Below, in pieces: positions 46,101 to 58,600 of a DNA stretch of 64,000 nt (positions are counted from its first letter, which is position 1; every line of letters begins with the position of its first letter). The stretch is taken from positions 372,001 through 436,000 of the forward strand of contig WEDG01000466.1 of the NCBI GenBank assembly GCA_017591395.1, written 5' to 3'. This stretch comes from Schistocephalus solidus. Its lineage: Eukaryota; Platyhelminthes; Cestoda; Diphyllobothriidea; Diphyllobothriidae. Made by a program: the position numbers and the translations under genes. Below the pieces are notes generated by a model. The model was not told where the DNA came from, did not search any database, and was given only the letters and a program-made list of their open reading frames with translations.

Positions 46101-47130
46101 ACGGATGCCTGCACCCAAAATCGAGGAGTACTACAAACGAGAATTCAAGAATGACACCGTCAAGGCATTCTACCATAAACTGGATGCCGAGAAGTGGCCG
46201 ATGTGCGCAGCAGTCAATAGAGCCGTTCAGGGTTAGTTGAGTGCTTATGTATAAAATTAAAAATGTTGCCGTTACTTCCTGTTAGGCTGAAATTTAATCT
46301 TTGTTGGGCCCTATCTAATTGACATGGAAGGCCCTACTGTCCAACTCATCAATGTGTTCGGTGTTTTCGGATAGATATTGTATTTTCAAAATTGCTGCTT
46401 TTAATCTACTGTCAAATTTCTGAGGAGATTAACAGAAGCTTTCGATCTACTCTGTTAATCGATCTATAAGACCGCAATCCTGCTATAGTGCAGCTCGATA
46501 AGCTCATGTACCCGAGGTTCTCTCTTATGCTTTTCTTTTCTTTCTTGAGGTCGGGAAAAGTACGAAGGACGGGTAATCAACTTCGAGTATCAGAGTGATG
46601 ACTTCAATGAAATGACAGATGACACTGTCCTACTCGTCGGCAAGGGCATCACCTATGATACCGGTGGTTCAGAGCTCAAAACTGGTGGCAACATGAAGTA
46701 CATGCGGAAGGATAAGTGCGGTGCCACATCCATTGCGGGTTTCTTTAAGGCACTGGATCTGCTAAAACCGAAAAATTTTAAGGCAAAGGCCTACCTGGCC
46801 TTCGTACGTAATGGAATCGGTGCGAACGCCTATGTCTTTGACGAGATCATCACTACAAAGGCAGGCATTCGCACTCGTATCGGTGCGCCGGATGCTGAGG
46901 GCAGGAATGTCATGACGGATATGTTCTACGATGCGGTACAGGATGTAAGTGTCCATGTATCATATTTGTCCTTGGCTGAGAGCATAAGGCCGAGCACTAA
47001 TACACCCGTGTGTAATGTTGTGTAACCCCTTTTATTTTTACTTAAACTAACTTCATGTTATCTCCGTTTGCGTAACAGCAGACAGTTTTCGGCAGTACTT
47101 GACCAGGTTCCGGGGTGGATGTATATATAG

Positions 47131-47162
<32 letters not shown>

Positions 47163-48595
47163 ATAGTCTGGTGTTTAGCTACCTGGTTAAGGAACACGTA
47201 TGTTAGAATCCCAGGTGCTCCAGACTTGGGATTTGATATGAATGGCTGATGACGGCTTAGAAGCCAGAAATGGCCATTTCAGTATCCCTTTCATTCGTTG
47301 GTTACACCGTATAAACGTTGATTTATCACTGTTTGTGTGTAGAAGAGCTTAAAAAACCTAAGGAAAAATGAGATGTGAATTTTTGGCTTAATACTCGTCC
47401 TTAGCCAACCATGTTTTTATACCTACCACTTGTATATTTTTGGATATTTTCAGTGCTTAACGTTTCAACTATTTGTTTTTTCGTCAAAAGGCGGAGAAAG
47501 AGAAGCATCCACACATATACACGATTGCGACGCTAACAGGAGCTGTTGGAAGAGCCTTCAAACACTTTACGGTACGCAATTAATGAACGTGGTTCTTTTC
47601 AAACGAAACCAGTTCATGCAGATGTACCTGTTCAAATCATAATGCATAATCTGAATGCGAGATCTAAATTTTGATGGTTTTGAACCCTCTCCGATCTACA
47701 GTAGGTTGACTTCGCTAAAATGAAAACGAAAAAATCCCAGTGAAAAGGCTTGATTTTCTTTCGTTTTGTTTCAGGCAATACTGGGTAACGGACCCTCTCG
47801 TAGGTTGAAAACGACGGACATAATGGAAACAGCGGGCTACAATATCGCCGACTTCGTTGAGGTAAAAAAAAACTTTCAAGATCAGAGTTAGTGTACTGTG
47901 AGGTATAGTAGCTCATTGCTGAAAAACCACTTAAAAGTTTGCGGAGTAATAGCATTTTACAATAAATTATTTTTTTTAAAGAAAAACACACTCCGCAAAG
48001 ATGACTATGAAGTTAATCGACCCCAGACAGATGACGAGTTTGACCTCCTGCAGTTCAACAATGCACCAGAAACTTCGAAGTACAGAGGATTTCAACTGCC
48101 AGCCGGCTTCATGGCGGTTGCGTCGGGTCTTGATGATGTAAGTTACCAAATAGACGATTATTAAATCGGTAAAATAGGTTACATTTTTATTTCGTATCCT
48201 TAAATTAGGGCCCTATCAACATCCAATATTAGTTTCTGCAGATTAAATTTCGTCAGTTTCTTGATCAATTTTTTATTATTATTTATAGCCTAGAGATCTC
48301 ATTTCGGAACTATGCCTATTGCTCCAGGCAATGCTAATTCAACCAAAATGATATTTCTGGTATTTCTATGTGTTTTTCTTCGTCTGAATTCTTACCACTT
48401 ATATTTTGCTTACAGTGGGGCTATCAGGCACGCGAGAACAAAATTCCCTACACCCATTTGGACGTCTCCGCCAGTGTCGGTGTGAAGTATATTGAGGCCA
48501 CTGGAACGCCAACCAGCCTCTTCATCAGCCGATACATTCTACCGAAACTGAACGCAACCAAGTTCCCTCTGGATACTGAACCCAATAACTACTAG
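43178..48595 (+). CDS. LAP-A: M17-family leucyl aminopeptidase-like protein with signal peptide, complete, ten exons
   Basis: Metal-dependent exopeptidase that would release N-terminal residues from peptides. Exons: 43178-43384, 44354-44419, 44571-44653, 44896-45034, 45952-46231, 46550-46944, 47491-47571, 47775-47861, 47982-48137, 48416-48595, giving 557 residues. All introns are GT-AG. Residues 1-17 form a hydrophobic signal-peptide-like segment (MFQLIFLLLFTWQCSG), unusual because M17 enzymes are normally cytosolic. Residues 18-250 are the variable N-terminal domain. The catalytic domain has VGKGITYDTGG (K290, D295), K302, D313, and PDAEGR (D373, E375, R377), which line up with the metal and catalytic residues of the family. 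Three N-glycosylation sequons (NDT, NHT, NAT) fit secretion. NTDAEGR reads APDAEGR here. The catalytic domain resembles the nematode W07G4.4-type branch more than PepA (from memory). LAP-B downstream is its tandem paralog. The start was chosen at the first ATG after the TATA-like box. Confidence 0.9.
43870..43990 (-). repeat. SINE-B-like copy in LAP-A intron 1
   Basis: Minus-strand tRNA-like head: the plus strand shows GGATAGTCAACGCTCTAACC and ATCTGAGCTATGCGACC, the reverse of box A TAGCTCAGATGGTTAGAGCG. The box B region (near 43875) is worn. Confidence 0.5.
47121..47157. repeat. (TA)n tract in LAP-A intron 6
   Basis: Alternating TA with one G interruption, about 60 bases before a SINE-A tail fragment. 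Confidence 0.85.
47225..47315 (+). repeat. SINE-A tail in LAP-A intron 6
   Basis: GAATGGCTGATGACGGCTTA, GAAGCCAGAAATGGCCATTT and TATCCCTTTCATTCGTTGG match the SINE-A tail. A faint opposite-strand match follows at 47363-47411. Confidence 0.6.
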
Positions 48596-49069
48596 CAGAC
48601 AGTGCTGTAACCCAACGCTTCGGCTAGTCATCGCATGCAGATAAAGATGCGCACCCATGTTTACCAACCTTTGGCAAACTGTATTCACCAACAGAACATG
48701 CTTTTTGTAAATGATATCCTGTCGTGTTTCTTTTAAAACAAACCGCATAGCATGTGGCACGAAGGTATATTCTGAGGACACGCCTTGAGGACACTGGCAG
48801 ATGTGATCGTTTTAACCAGGATTTTGTTTCTCTGGCCTTTCTACCCAACAAAAATGGTACAACTAGGGAGGGAAGCAGGCAAGAGGAGCAACGAAAAGAG
48901 GAGGCAGTCTCAGAAACCCATTGCATAATTTTCACGAGTCCATGGAATTGGGGCATAAGCTTTCTGGTGTGGCGTCCCCTGCACCATGTATGGTAAAGTT
49001 GGAATTATACTTGAAGAAGTCGGGTGACCATTTTTGTTGCTAATAACTCATCCAGGGAACGTTTTTCCT

Positions 49070-49075
49070 AATAAA
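49070..49075 (+). terminator. Polyadenylation signal candidate for LAP-A
   Basis: AATAAA 475 bases after the LAP-A stop, the first canonical hexamer I found downstream. The 3' UTR length would be near 490 bases. Confidence 0.4.
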
Positions 49076-49372
49076 GTTTAAAGTTCAGATGTGTATATGC
49101 AGGACATCTAAATTCAATAGACAGCACTCTATGCGCAGGTGGCAATTTTACGCTCGGATCTCGTCCAACATATCAGTGTCGGACCTGGATAGTGAGATAT
49201 AAGCTGTTATTTTGGAGTGTAAGGTTGACAAGAAACAGATTAAGAGTGGTTTTGGCATATTTGAATAACTCACTGGATATAAATCGAAAAACTCGGCAAC
49301 CGCGGTGAGAATTAAGCCTACGGCACTAAGGAGAAGGCTTTCGGACAACCAGTGCTCACACATTTCGCGAAG

Positions 49373-49490
49373 GGGCGTCGTAGCTCAGGTGGTTAGACCA
49401 TTAACTGTACTAAAGCCTTTCCCTTTCTGCCGTAGGTTAGAATCCCATCGAGGCTGTCGAGTTTTTCACAAGCGGGTCAAAGGAACAACA
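49373..49490 (+). repeat. SINE-B copy
   Basis: GGGCGTCGTAGCTCAGGTGG, GGTTAGACCATTAACTGTAC, a box B-like GTTAGAATCCCATCGAGGC, and the tail TTTTTCACAAGCGGGTCAAA. The irregular spacing and absent anticodon stem argue against a true tRNA gene. Confidence 0.6.
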
Positions 49491-49637
49491 GAGTCCCAAC
49501 TCAAATGTCCTATAGGGCGAATTAATACGACAGTCCCTACCGCAAAAGGAAGCGCACAGGCAGGTCACCAACGATGGAGTAAGCCAGTGTAGATTTAGCC
49601 AGGACGCGAGGTGAACCATTTCCGACTGCAACCAATT

Positions 49638-49690
49638 AGAGGAGAGAGAGTGTGTGAGAGAGAGAGAGAGAGAGAGGGGAGAAAGAGCGG
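49638..49690. repeat. (GA)n-rich microsatellite
   Basis: GAGAGAGAG interrupted by TGTGTG, about 50 bases. Confidence 0.85.
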
Positions 49691-50284
49691 GTTGAGTTAC
49701 CCGCGGCGCAGGTGTTCAATTGACAAGGGATGCTAGACAGACAATGGGCGACACGAGTAAGTAGCAAGGCAAGCGACTGCCCATCAAAAATTACCCTACA
49801 TGCAGTTAATTGCAGGAACCATCGGCGTCCAAAAATTCATTGTACAGCCTCAGTGTTTAGCAAAGTGTAAAGGCTTTCTTTTCGATGTTTGCATGCTTTA
49901 ATCGCATGGCCTTTCGAAGGACAACTTCCTAATTGCAGATTGTATATCGTGTTCAAACGGGCAATGTGTGATTGAAGCATGGACGGGGTTTTGTGATTGG
50001 CAGAAATAGATGGCACGCGCGAAGTCAAAGGTAAATGCAATTCTTGCTATTGAAAAGTTTGAAAACAATGGGGAAATCAACCACTCTAATGGTCAGTTTG
50101 ACAGATACGGGAACTTTCATCCATAGAAGTCAGTGGTTGGTGTGTTTCCAGGATCGGGATCGGGTATTTATTCGTTCAGCACCCAGAAATTAACGTTGGA
50201 GTGCATCTTACAGTTTTTCGGAATGTCACTATCGCTCAATCAGAGGAGGAGGAAGAAGAAAAAAAAAAGCATTATGGAGGGTCA

Positions 50285-50355
50285 TAGTTTTATTTTCTGA
50301 CGTCTCGAAAGCAAAAATACTTTACTCTTTACGCTCAGAAGTGCGAACGGTTGAT
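50285..50355 (-). ncRNA. Degenerate hammerhead-like / pseudo-LTR fragment
   Basis: On the minus strand: ACTTCTGAGCGTAAAG, a spacer, GCTTTCGAGACGTCAGAA. It resembles the Penelope-like pseudo-LTR fold (GCTTTGAAACGTCAGGA), including a TTCT/AGAA stem I, but both core boxes are altered. Confidence 0.3.
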
Positions 50356-50919
50356 CCAGGTGTGAAGCTGAATTCTTTCACCTAACGACCTGTCAGTACG
50401 CCTAGCGTGAGCACTAGTTTCTGAATTCCCCTTCCTCAGACCAAATAATGCGTCTAGGTCGGTTCTCAGTTCGGTTACCCCGATCGGCAGTTTTTATCGG
50501 GTCGCGTCGAAACGTTTGTCATTCATTGGGTTAACAGACGGGTCGGAATTCAGACGCCATTCAGGCAGCTGAAGCATGATAGCAATGGAAACTGAGTGAC
50601 AATGTTTTGCTTTGAAGAATGAACACCGACTTGATTTATGATGTAGAAAATTATTCCTTCACGCACCGTAAAAAGGGCACAACGCTTAAGCTTAGACAAC
50701 CAAAGTCATCAAAGGTTTAATCTACATAAGCGCAATTAAGAGGGTAACAAAAAGGAAATAAATGCTCATTGGAATCGAGTAGTCTTATTCGGCGACAAAG
50801 TGTTTAATACAGAATCCTGTCAATAAGCCTGCTAATGACTAAAATGTTTTCCCAACTGTTCATCGGTATTGACTTGCTGCCTGTAATATACTTTCGACTG
50901 AGCGGCTGCTGATGGTGCT

Positions 50920-51305
50920 CGAGATTGATCCTCATGGCACAACCGGAAAATTATGTTCCGTAAAGTGATCAGCGAGCGCCGCACTGTCACGGCTAAGATA
51001 CCGATCATAAGCGGTAAGACGACAAGCCCGTAGTCCAATGCTTTGAGTGTTTGACTTCTGATCAAGGGGATGTGGGTTCGATCCTCGGGTGGTGCACCAC
51101 CTAGGGTTGGGTATGACTGGCTGACGACGGCTAATAAGCCAGAATCGGGCATTCCAGTCTGCCTTGTCTTTGCCGACAATATTCATCTGCCTGTTCTACT
51201 ACTAGCCGCTTAACGGCTGCTGGCGGGGCTTGAGAGTGACACTCAAGGCAGAGCGAAACGAGTGATTTCCATTAGCGATCGGTGAGCGTTCATCAACGAA
51301 TGCAA
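50920..51305 (+). repeat. SINE-A: module X, head, tail, module X
   Basis: Contains a partial module X (CATGGCACAACCGG, GTGATCAGCGAGCGCC), a tRNA-like head with a good box B GGTTCGATCC (about 51075-51084), the tail (GGTATGACTGGCTGACGACG, GGCTAATAAGCCAGAATCGG) and a second module X (TTCTACTACTAGCCGCTTAA, GATCGGTGAGCGTTCATC). Shows that the X module can lie on both sides of the unit. Confidence 0.7.
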
Positions 51306-51381
51306 TGACCCTTTGTTACTGAGAAAATCTGCACATTATGGGGGAACGGATCGTGTAATGAACGGCTAGTAGTACTTGTAC

Positions 51382-51443
<62 letters not shown>
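51382..51443. repeat. (AGT)n microsatellite
   Basis: About 60 bases of TAG/AGT repeats. The leucine-run frame on the minus strand is an artefact. Confidence 0.9.
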
Positions 51444-51467
51444 AAGGCACATTTCTGCCCATAACAG

Positions 51468-51570
51468 AATAGCCTCCGAGTGGGTACTGGCGGGGCTCAA
51501 CGTTGAGCCGCAAACCACAACGAAACAGGTGTGTTCCGTAACACGATCGGTGAGCGCCCTACTACCATTC
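51468..51570 (+). repeat. SINE-A module X fragment
   Basis: GGGTACTGGCGGGGCTCAAC, CACAACGAAACAGGTGTG and ACGATCGGTGAGCGCCC match module X, with no head or tail. Confidence 0.55.
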
Positions 51571-52560
51571 TTTCATTGAATATTGGAACAAAAATTCGCA
51601 CGCAGAACAACACAGTTCGGAAGGCGGTTTTATAGGTTCGGATTTAAATAATTGTCCCTCTACCTAAAGCAGGTGTTTTAGAGGCTACATCAGGTTTGCT
51701 AACGTTTCGGAGAACTGAGTCGGCTGCGCGTCGAGAATCAACTGCCAAACTGAAGTATTCAAGCAAGTCCATTCAGGCTTCTCCTCAGAATGCCTAGAAA
51801 ATCGTGCTTATCATTTGCGCCCCTAATGCGTCTGTACCTATACCTACGCTTGTCTTTTGACAGTGAAGTTTCGGACCAATAACGAGCATGTTCCAGCGAT
51901 CGCACCTCTGTCTCAAGTACTTACCATGCTTGCTGAATATCGCTCCATTAAATGTTGTTGTACAGTTTTGATTTCATTAAATCAAGTAAGCCAGGTAGCA
52001 GGCATCCTTTCATGTGGTTCACCGGTCATGAAATTTGGAACACGACTTGGAAGCGTGCTGACTTGGGGTATACATAGGGAGCCCTGACTGACACGTACTC
52101 GTTGGGGAGAATGTGTTCGTTCTTAGTATACTGCTTTGGAATGAGTCAAGGAAATGTTTGTAGTTTTGAGCTCGCTAGTGTCTCGATAGGATATAAACGT
52201 TAAGCATCCGGAGAGAGTGTGGAGAGATTGGAAATCTCTTCAACTCAAAGTTGCCTACCATCAAAGTTCAACATGCTAAGGACTTCCAGCGTAGGCCATA
52301 TGAGAGTATATAAGTGAATCAATCTCAATTTCAGTCTCAAACAATACTCGCTTAGGGCCTCGGAGGAAAAAACTGCAATAGTTCGATGCTCACTATAAAT
52401 AAGCTCAAAATATTCATAAACAGAAATTTCCTTGCTGAAAACCCGCAAGACGCATATTGAGAACGGCTGGATGGCTAGCAGCATAGCGGCCTTCTGATTG
52501 GCTGACATCAAATGCCGCCTAGTGCACTCATGCTGGTCACCGTAAACGATTCTTTTGTGC
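51571..52560. other. Region upstream of LAP-B, nothing recognised
   Basis: No supported gene or repeat between the last SINE-A fragment and the LAP-B promoter. Confidence 0.4.
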
Positions 52561-52565
52561 TTACA

Positions 52566-52571
52566 TATAAA
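52566..52571 (+). promoter_or_regulatory. TATA box of LAP-B
   Basis: TATAAA 39 bases before the ATG at 52610. The spacing implies a very short 5' UTR (about 10-15 bases). Confidence 0.5.
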
Positions 52572-52609
52572 TGTGAAAAAACTGCCTTGTCAATGAGCCT
52601 GCTGGCAAG

Positions 52610-55600
52610 ATGCGTTTCGGAGTCCTCTTTTTAAGTTGTTTTGTCCTGATTGAAGGCCTGGTTCATGCTGCGGAAATCCTCCCGAACTTAAAGCATGAAG
52701 TGAATCTTATGAGCGGAGAATATGATGTTGTGGTCTTCATTAATGATAATCCTGAAGGATTGGGAAACGAATTTAATGCCATAGAAGCTGACTTGATGCA
52801 ATATAAAATGGTAAGCTATTTCTTTTTGATCGAATAATATTTTTTAACCCTTCAATGCCTTTCTATGGCTTGTTTGCCTTGAGTGTATGAGTTTGAACTG
52901 GCAAATGGAGTTCGGTGTGAGGGAAACGAAAATGGAGTAGATTTATCAAAAATATAATTCATTTCAAGTGCGTTCTTGTGCAATTCACTGAGAGACCCTA
53001 TTGGAATAGGTGCTGACGTCGTCGTTTGAGATCATCAACTAATTCACGTCGTTTATAGTTTAAGTCTTAAAAATTGGTTTCGGAATGCACAGGTTCTGAT
53101 GGGATTTTATATGTTCGATTTCTGGTCAACCCGCGTTTTTGCATATCTACTAATTGTGAAACAGGGACATTAATATGGTATTTTAGATATAATTCAGGAA
53201 AAAATAATACTTTTTTATCTTTTTTCCAATGGAACACTGACAAATCCTTCTTTCATTTGCTAGTTAAATCCAAAACTTGGCTCGAAAACTGAACTCGTCC
53301 CCTTCCTCAACCACCCTTCAAAGCGCCTGGTAAATAAATATGCATTTTTTTCGAAAACTTATTTGATATTCGTAACGTTTCTTTACTATACTGAGCACTA
53401 TAACTCATGATGATATATTTCATACGCATTTGGTTTACTTCTGGTTGTGCTCCATGGTTTATTATTTTTTACAAGAATACTGTATTGTACTTAGCTCCTT
53501 TTTAGATTATTATAGAAATAAGGCGCATGAATTAAGATTAATTCACTTTAACTGATTAAGTGCTGGCATTTGCTTCAGATTTATTCGCCTACTGGACCTC
53601 TTAATCAGGATACAACGGACAGTCGATATCTCTACAATGCGGCCAAAAATGCAATTGAACTGTAAGTCAGTACTGAATGTCTATCCAACGGCAGTGTGTA
53701 GATGTTCGTTCTCATAGCTTGATGCTGAGTTTCCTTAAAGAATGGAAATCTTCATCGATTATATCTGCTGATAAACTAGTTCAATACAACTTAATATGGT
53801 TCCAAGATATTTCGTAAAAAAATTATTCGCAAGAATCAAGCCAATCTGTTTATTTTATTCAGCTCTGGGAGCAAAACTTTTTGACAGCCTTCACATAAAA
53901 AAACTCATGATAACTTACATAAACGTCAGCACGATTAAATTACACACAACAAATGCACACAGAAATAATTTGGTAATGTAATTCACCATTCACACAGGCT
54001 AATATTAAGTTGGATCCTAAAGTTCATCTGTTGTTGTTTTGGTTGGCTGTACAAATTAGTTCATATTGGTTTTGGAGCCAAAAAGAACGAAAACCCGCTT
54101 CCGCTGTAGCCAATTAGAATTGGACGATGACTCACCGTGATTTTGCACTGGCACAACTGAGAAAAACACACTGATTTCTTATCATCTTTGTAAAATTAAC
54201 ACCTATGCGCATGTGCGCTACGTCACGCAAACACCGGGGTAATTCGGGCCAAATCATTTGCAAAATAGCCTTACCTGATCTACGAAAAAATCTATTTCAC
54301 ATAAAGTCACATCCGTTGGACGCCTGTCATTCGAAATTACTACTAGTAACTAGGTCAAGCGCCGCACCAGTTAAAAATTTTATATGCGCCTATCAAAATA
54401 CCACATGGTTGGCTATGCTCGTCTTTATTTGTCCTTAAGATTTTTGTGACATCCAGATTGACCCACCTACTGATTCGTGCCTCAAGAACTTTGCGGATTT
54501 TCGTGTCATATGCCAATCGTGCGCGTTCTTTGTCATGCAACCACTTGCCTGTGCCAATTGTGCACATGATCACCTGGAATAGACCGTCTTGTAAGACCAT
54601 CGACAGCTGGTAGGCTTCTGTACGCGCTCAGGCAGAGTTTCCGGTCGGACAACAGTAGACTGCATCACAATTGCTGTTTAGGAATTTTCAGACGACATGT
54701 TCTACTGAACAGTTTATCCTGTGCTTAGGGTCTGCACAAGTTAGTTCTATATTTGTCTCTTGCCAGGCAAATCCAATTTTTTTCCCCCGCACTTCAGCAT
54801 ACTGATACCTTTTGCACAATCAAGAGAGTTATTGAGGATTGTCGTCAATGGGCATTGAAATCAGCTTTTTTCTCTTGAATTCTGATATTTTGATATGTGA
54901 AGTCAATTGGGATCCAATTTTGCTCAGTAGTTTTCTTTTTACAGATCGGCAGATATCAATTTTATTAAATAAGCAGTTGATGGTGTTCTGTTTCTGGGAG
55001 ATGGGAAACTAGGAACCAAATCTCGAGAAAAGATACTGGAAATATTTTTGTTACTGATTGTCAGTGCCTATTTCTAATTGAATTAATCCAGCTGCCTGTT
55101 TTCAATGTTCGAGTATGTATATGTGACGTGACTCGAAATTGAGCCACAAGGCGCAACGGTAGGAGTGGGTAACGTAACCGTTTGGTGAGCCCCCATCTAA
55201 CATTGTTAGTATTCCCGGTTGAAACCGACAGAACAACGAGCTTGTGTTACAATGGTTTAGAGTATTTAACTTCTAGCCAACAAGTCGCGGGTTCGAACCT
55301 CAGGCGTGGCAAAATCTGGGGTCGTGTATGGTTGGCTGATAATGGCAAATAAGCCAGAAATGGCCATTCTAGACTCTCTTGTCTTTGTCGGTACTCTCAA
55401 TCTTCATATATCTATGTATTTATGTATAATACAGAGTAGAAGGGCACTCACCGATCACAATTTAGGGGATTATTATCTGTCTTCTATATGCCAGAAACTG
55501 CATAAATGAAGCTAGGGGATTCACTAACGAGCTGACCCCCTTAGAGTTGCATCACGCAGCAGCAAAATATTGGCGAAAAATGGGTCGGAGCTTCTAGCTA

Positions 55601-58600
55601 ATACCTATTTCCGGAATATTGTCTAACAATTTTGTTATACAGAGTTCATACTACCTGGGGTATTACTTGTTCGAAGAAAAGACATAACGTGGTAATTCCG
55701 CTGCAAATGGTTGTCCTGGACGTAAATATTCCTTTAAAGTTAGGACCTGAATCTAAAAAGTCCTGAAATATAGGCGAATACGCAAAAGACCTCTCAGCAC
55801 CTGAAACTGAAACCAAAACACCTGCACCAAAACATCCCCAAAATAGCTTATAACTTTCAAGTAAGTTGAAACACAAAAGTGTTGGTAAAAGTATTTCATT
55901 AGTCAGAAGTGAAAATTTGCCTGAGATTAATGGAAGCGCAGGTAGCCCAAATATTTGTGCCTAATTAGTAAGCATACTTTAGTGAATTACCTCAATTCTC
56001 TCCATCCAGACAAGTGAGAAAGAAATAAATTCAAAAACATTCGATTTAAATATTCTTCCATAAGTGTTATGGAGTGAGGAAACTGTTCACCAGCCCAATG
56101 TTGGATTAGATGTTTCAAAGTGCTGTAACTGGACTTTAATGGAATGATTTCGTTTTTTTCGTTTGTCGACATAAACTTGCCTAAGGTAGATAATTTAGCT
56201 TGAATTCGCAGATAGGACCTTACAAGAATGCAGTTTCTATACGATCGCTTTTCGAGAGGCCATTCGACACAAAGAATTTGGAATATAATTATCAGAGGTC
56301 ATCAAAGATATATCATTTCCAGTGTCTCGGGAAAATTACTATTGTGTAATTTCACTACATGCATTCTAAAGGCAGAGAAGATCGACTTCTTTAAAAGGCA
56401 TTAATGTGTAATTTCCGTTGTTGGTATTCATACAGACTGTCTAAAACTTTGTTTTATGTAGTTTATTGTTATAAGAACCTACAACTAGAGCCGTTTCGCA
56501 AGCTTCCACATAGAAAACGAAGCATCAGACGTTTCGTTTCACCTATATAACCGTTTGGGTCAAAGTTGAAGTCGCACCCAAACAAGAAATCTTATTTTCA
56601 GCCAAAACAGGCGTCCGCAACAGACGGTTCTTGTTTTAATGAGCAACTTTTGATTAAAAAGTGTTTTATTAAGGTGCTTTGCTAATTCAAAATAATCATT
56701 TGAATACTTCGTCGGCCATTCAATTTTCCGATAAATATTGATAACGCTTGTGTGGCGCCATCTTAACTTCGTTCTGAGTTACATTTGAGATAAAATAAAA
56801 TGCTCAGAATAGTCGTGTAGATGCAAAGAGCCTTGTATGTCATGCCACTTCTAAATTACTTAATGGCAAAAGCTAGAAGACGCAAATGGTGTATCGCCAT
56901 AAACTCAAAAAATCAAAGTTTTGTTCTATATGGGTAAGTTTTAGAATATTTGCATATGCCTGTAAAGTACGGATGAGTTTCGACAAAAGATCCTCTGTAC
57001 GCGTTATGACTGCTCTTAGGAAAACAATTTAACGAAAGCTTAAAAGGAAAACGTTTTTCCTAAGAATAGTTAACCTCCGCCTGTTCATCTCTTACCCCAA
57101 TAGCTTGTCGTTCAGAGAAGCATATGCAGACATATAGACGCGGTCTAAGACATTTTTAGTTCTAGGAGCATTTGTGACTTGAATGTAATGTTTTATCTGC
57201 TGGAAACTGCAAGCCACTTCTTTGCGAAAATAACTAAAAACCTTATTCTGAATGGGAAAAAATTCATTTTCCGTAGCGATTCAACTTAACAAGTCAAATG
57301 CAAAATATTAGAGTTATCCAAAAATGCTCATATGAATTTCTTTCTTTGGGTTTCAACGGTTGGGTCACCTAATAGATAGACGTGAAACTAGAAAAATGTC
57401 AGAATCAAAACCTACATATGCGGTAAAATTAATAATATGCAAGTAAAGGCTAACAGTCCCTCTTTTTTCTTCGCACTTATCTTATTTTCCACAAGTGAAA
57501 ACATATAAATAACGTCCGAGCCAATTTTTTAATCTACCCCTTCCCAGAGAAAAATTTCCAACAGGTTATTTTAGCTATACCTGCTGGATCTGGTTGGTTA
57601 TGTCCGTCAGATTAGCTGTTCGGGTGTTTTTCAGATGATTTGGAAAACATTAAGGTTTTATCTTTTTATAGAGCTGTTAAACAGGGTTTGAGAAAACCCC
57701 TCTTGGTATTGGGTCCATTGAAAGGTGTTTCTCTCAAGGAAAACGGACCTGAGCATAAGTGGTTAAAAGCACCACATTCAACACTGATCGCCCTATTAGG
57801 CGCCCTTCAAGCGTTATATGTGGTAAGTCTTTATTACACTCTACCTTCAAGGAACTCTGCTGCGGGGTCTTTTTATTTTGAACAATTTTAAATGAGGTTA
57901 TCGTGTAGATCCTTTGGTGTATGCTCCTACGCCAATGAATTCTATAGTTATAAACTGCAATGCACTTTGCAGGCGTCCTCCGACAGCATTGGATACCGTA
58001 GTATGCATATATTAAAACAAATGTCTAACCACCTTTTTCAGGAAAAATTATCTAACATGAAGTGATTTCCTTCAAGGCACGTTCTTATTTGTACCTATCC
58101 ACCGGAATAAAATACCAATTTCATATAACATGATGCACAATTCAGAAGGAGAAGATACAATCGCTGGAACTCAAAGTGCATTGCCTGACTTTTCGGAATC
58201 TCTCTCGAACCCATCATCACATACATGCATACAAAAAGTGCTATAGCACGCTAACATGTAACGTGAATAGTGAAATTGCGGAAATTAACGACTCGGACGC
58301 GGATGACCAAGCCAACATCGCATCAATTACGACCCCCGCGGTGACCGTCGTAGTCCGACGATGTCCACCGTATGCCCATGGAAGTTGAGCAGGGACGGTG
58401 ACTTGCGCGTGATTTAGTTTAAAGTGATAGTAGACTTGCGCTGCATCTACCGCACTCTCTCCTCCTCACCCACTTGAGCCGGCTGTCACGACAGAGTCAA
58501 GAAGACTGGAGGCGGGAGAGGACGCAGGTGGCTGGCGCGGCTGGGTCCCCTAAGTCCTAGCCGCCCCTTGGCGTGCCACCACACCTCCATGTTCGGCATT

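Noticed and set aside
49373..49460. tRNA gene
   Set aside because: Box A and box B are recognisable, but the anticodon and acceptor stems do not pair properly and the 3' end continues into the SINE-B tail shared with other copies.
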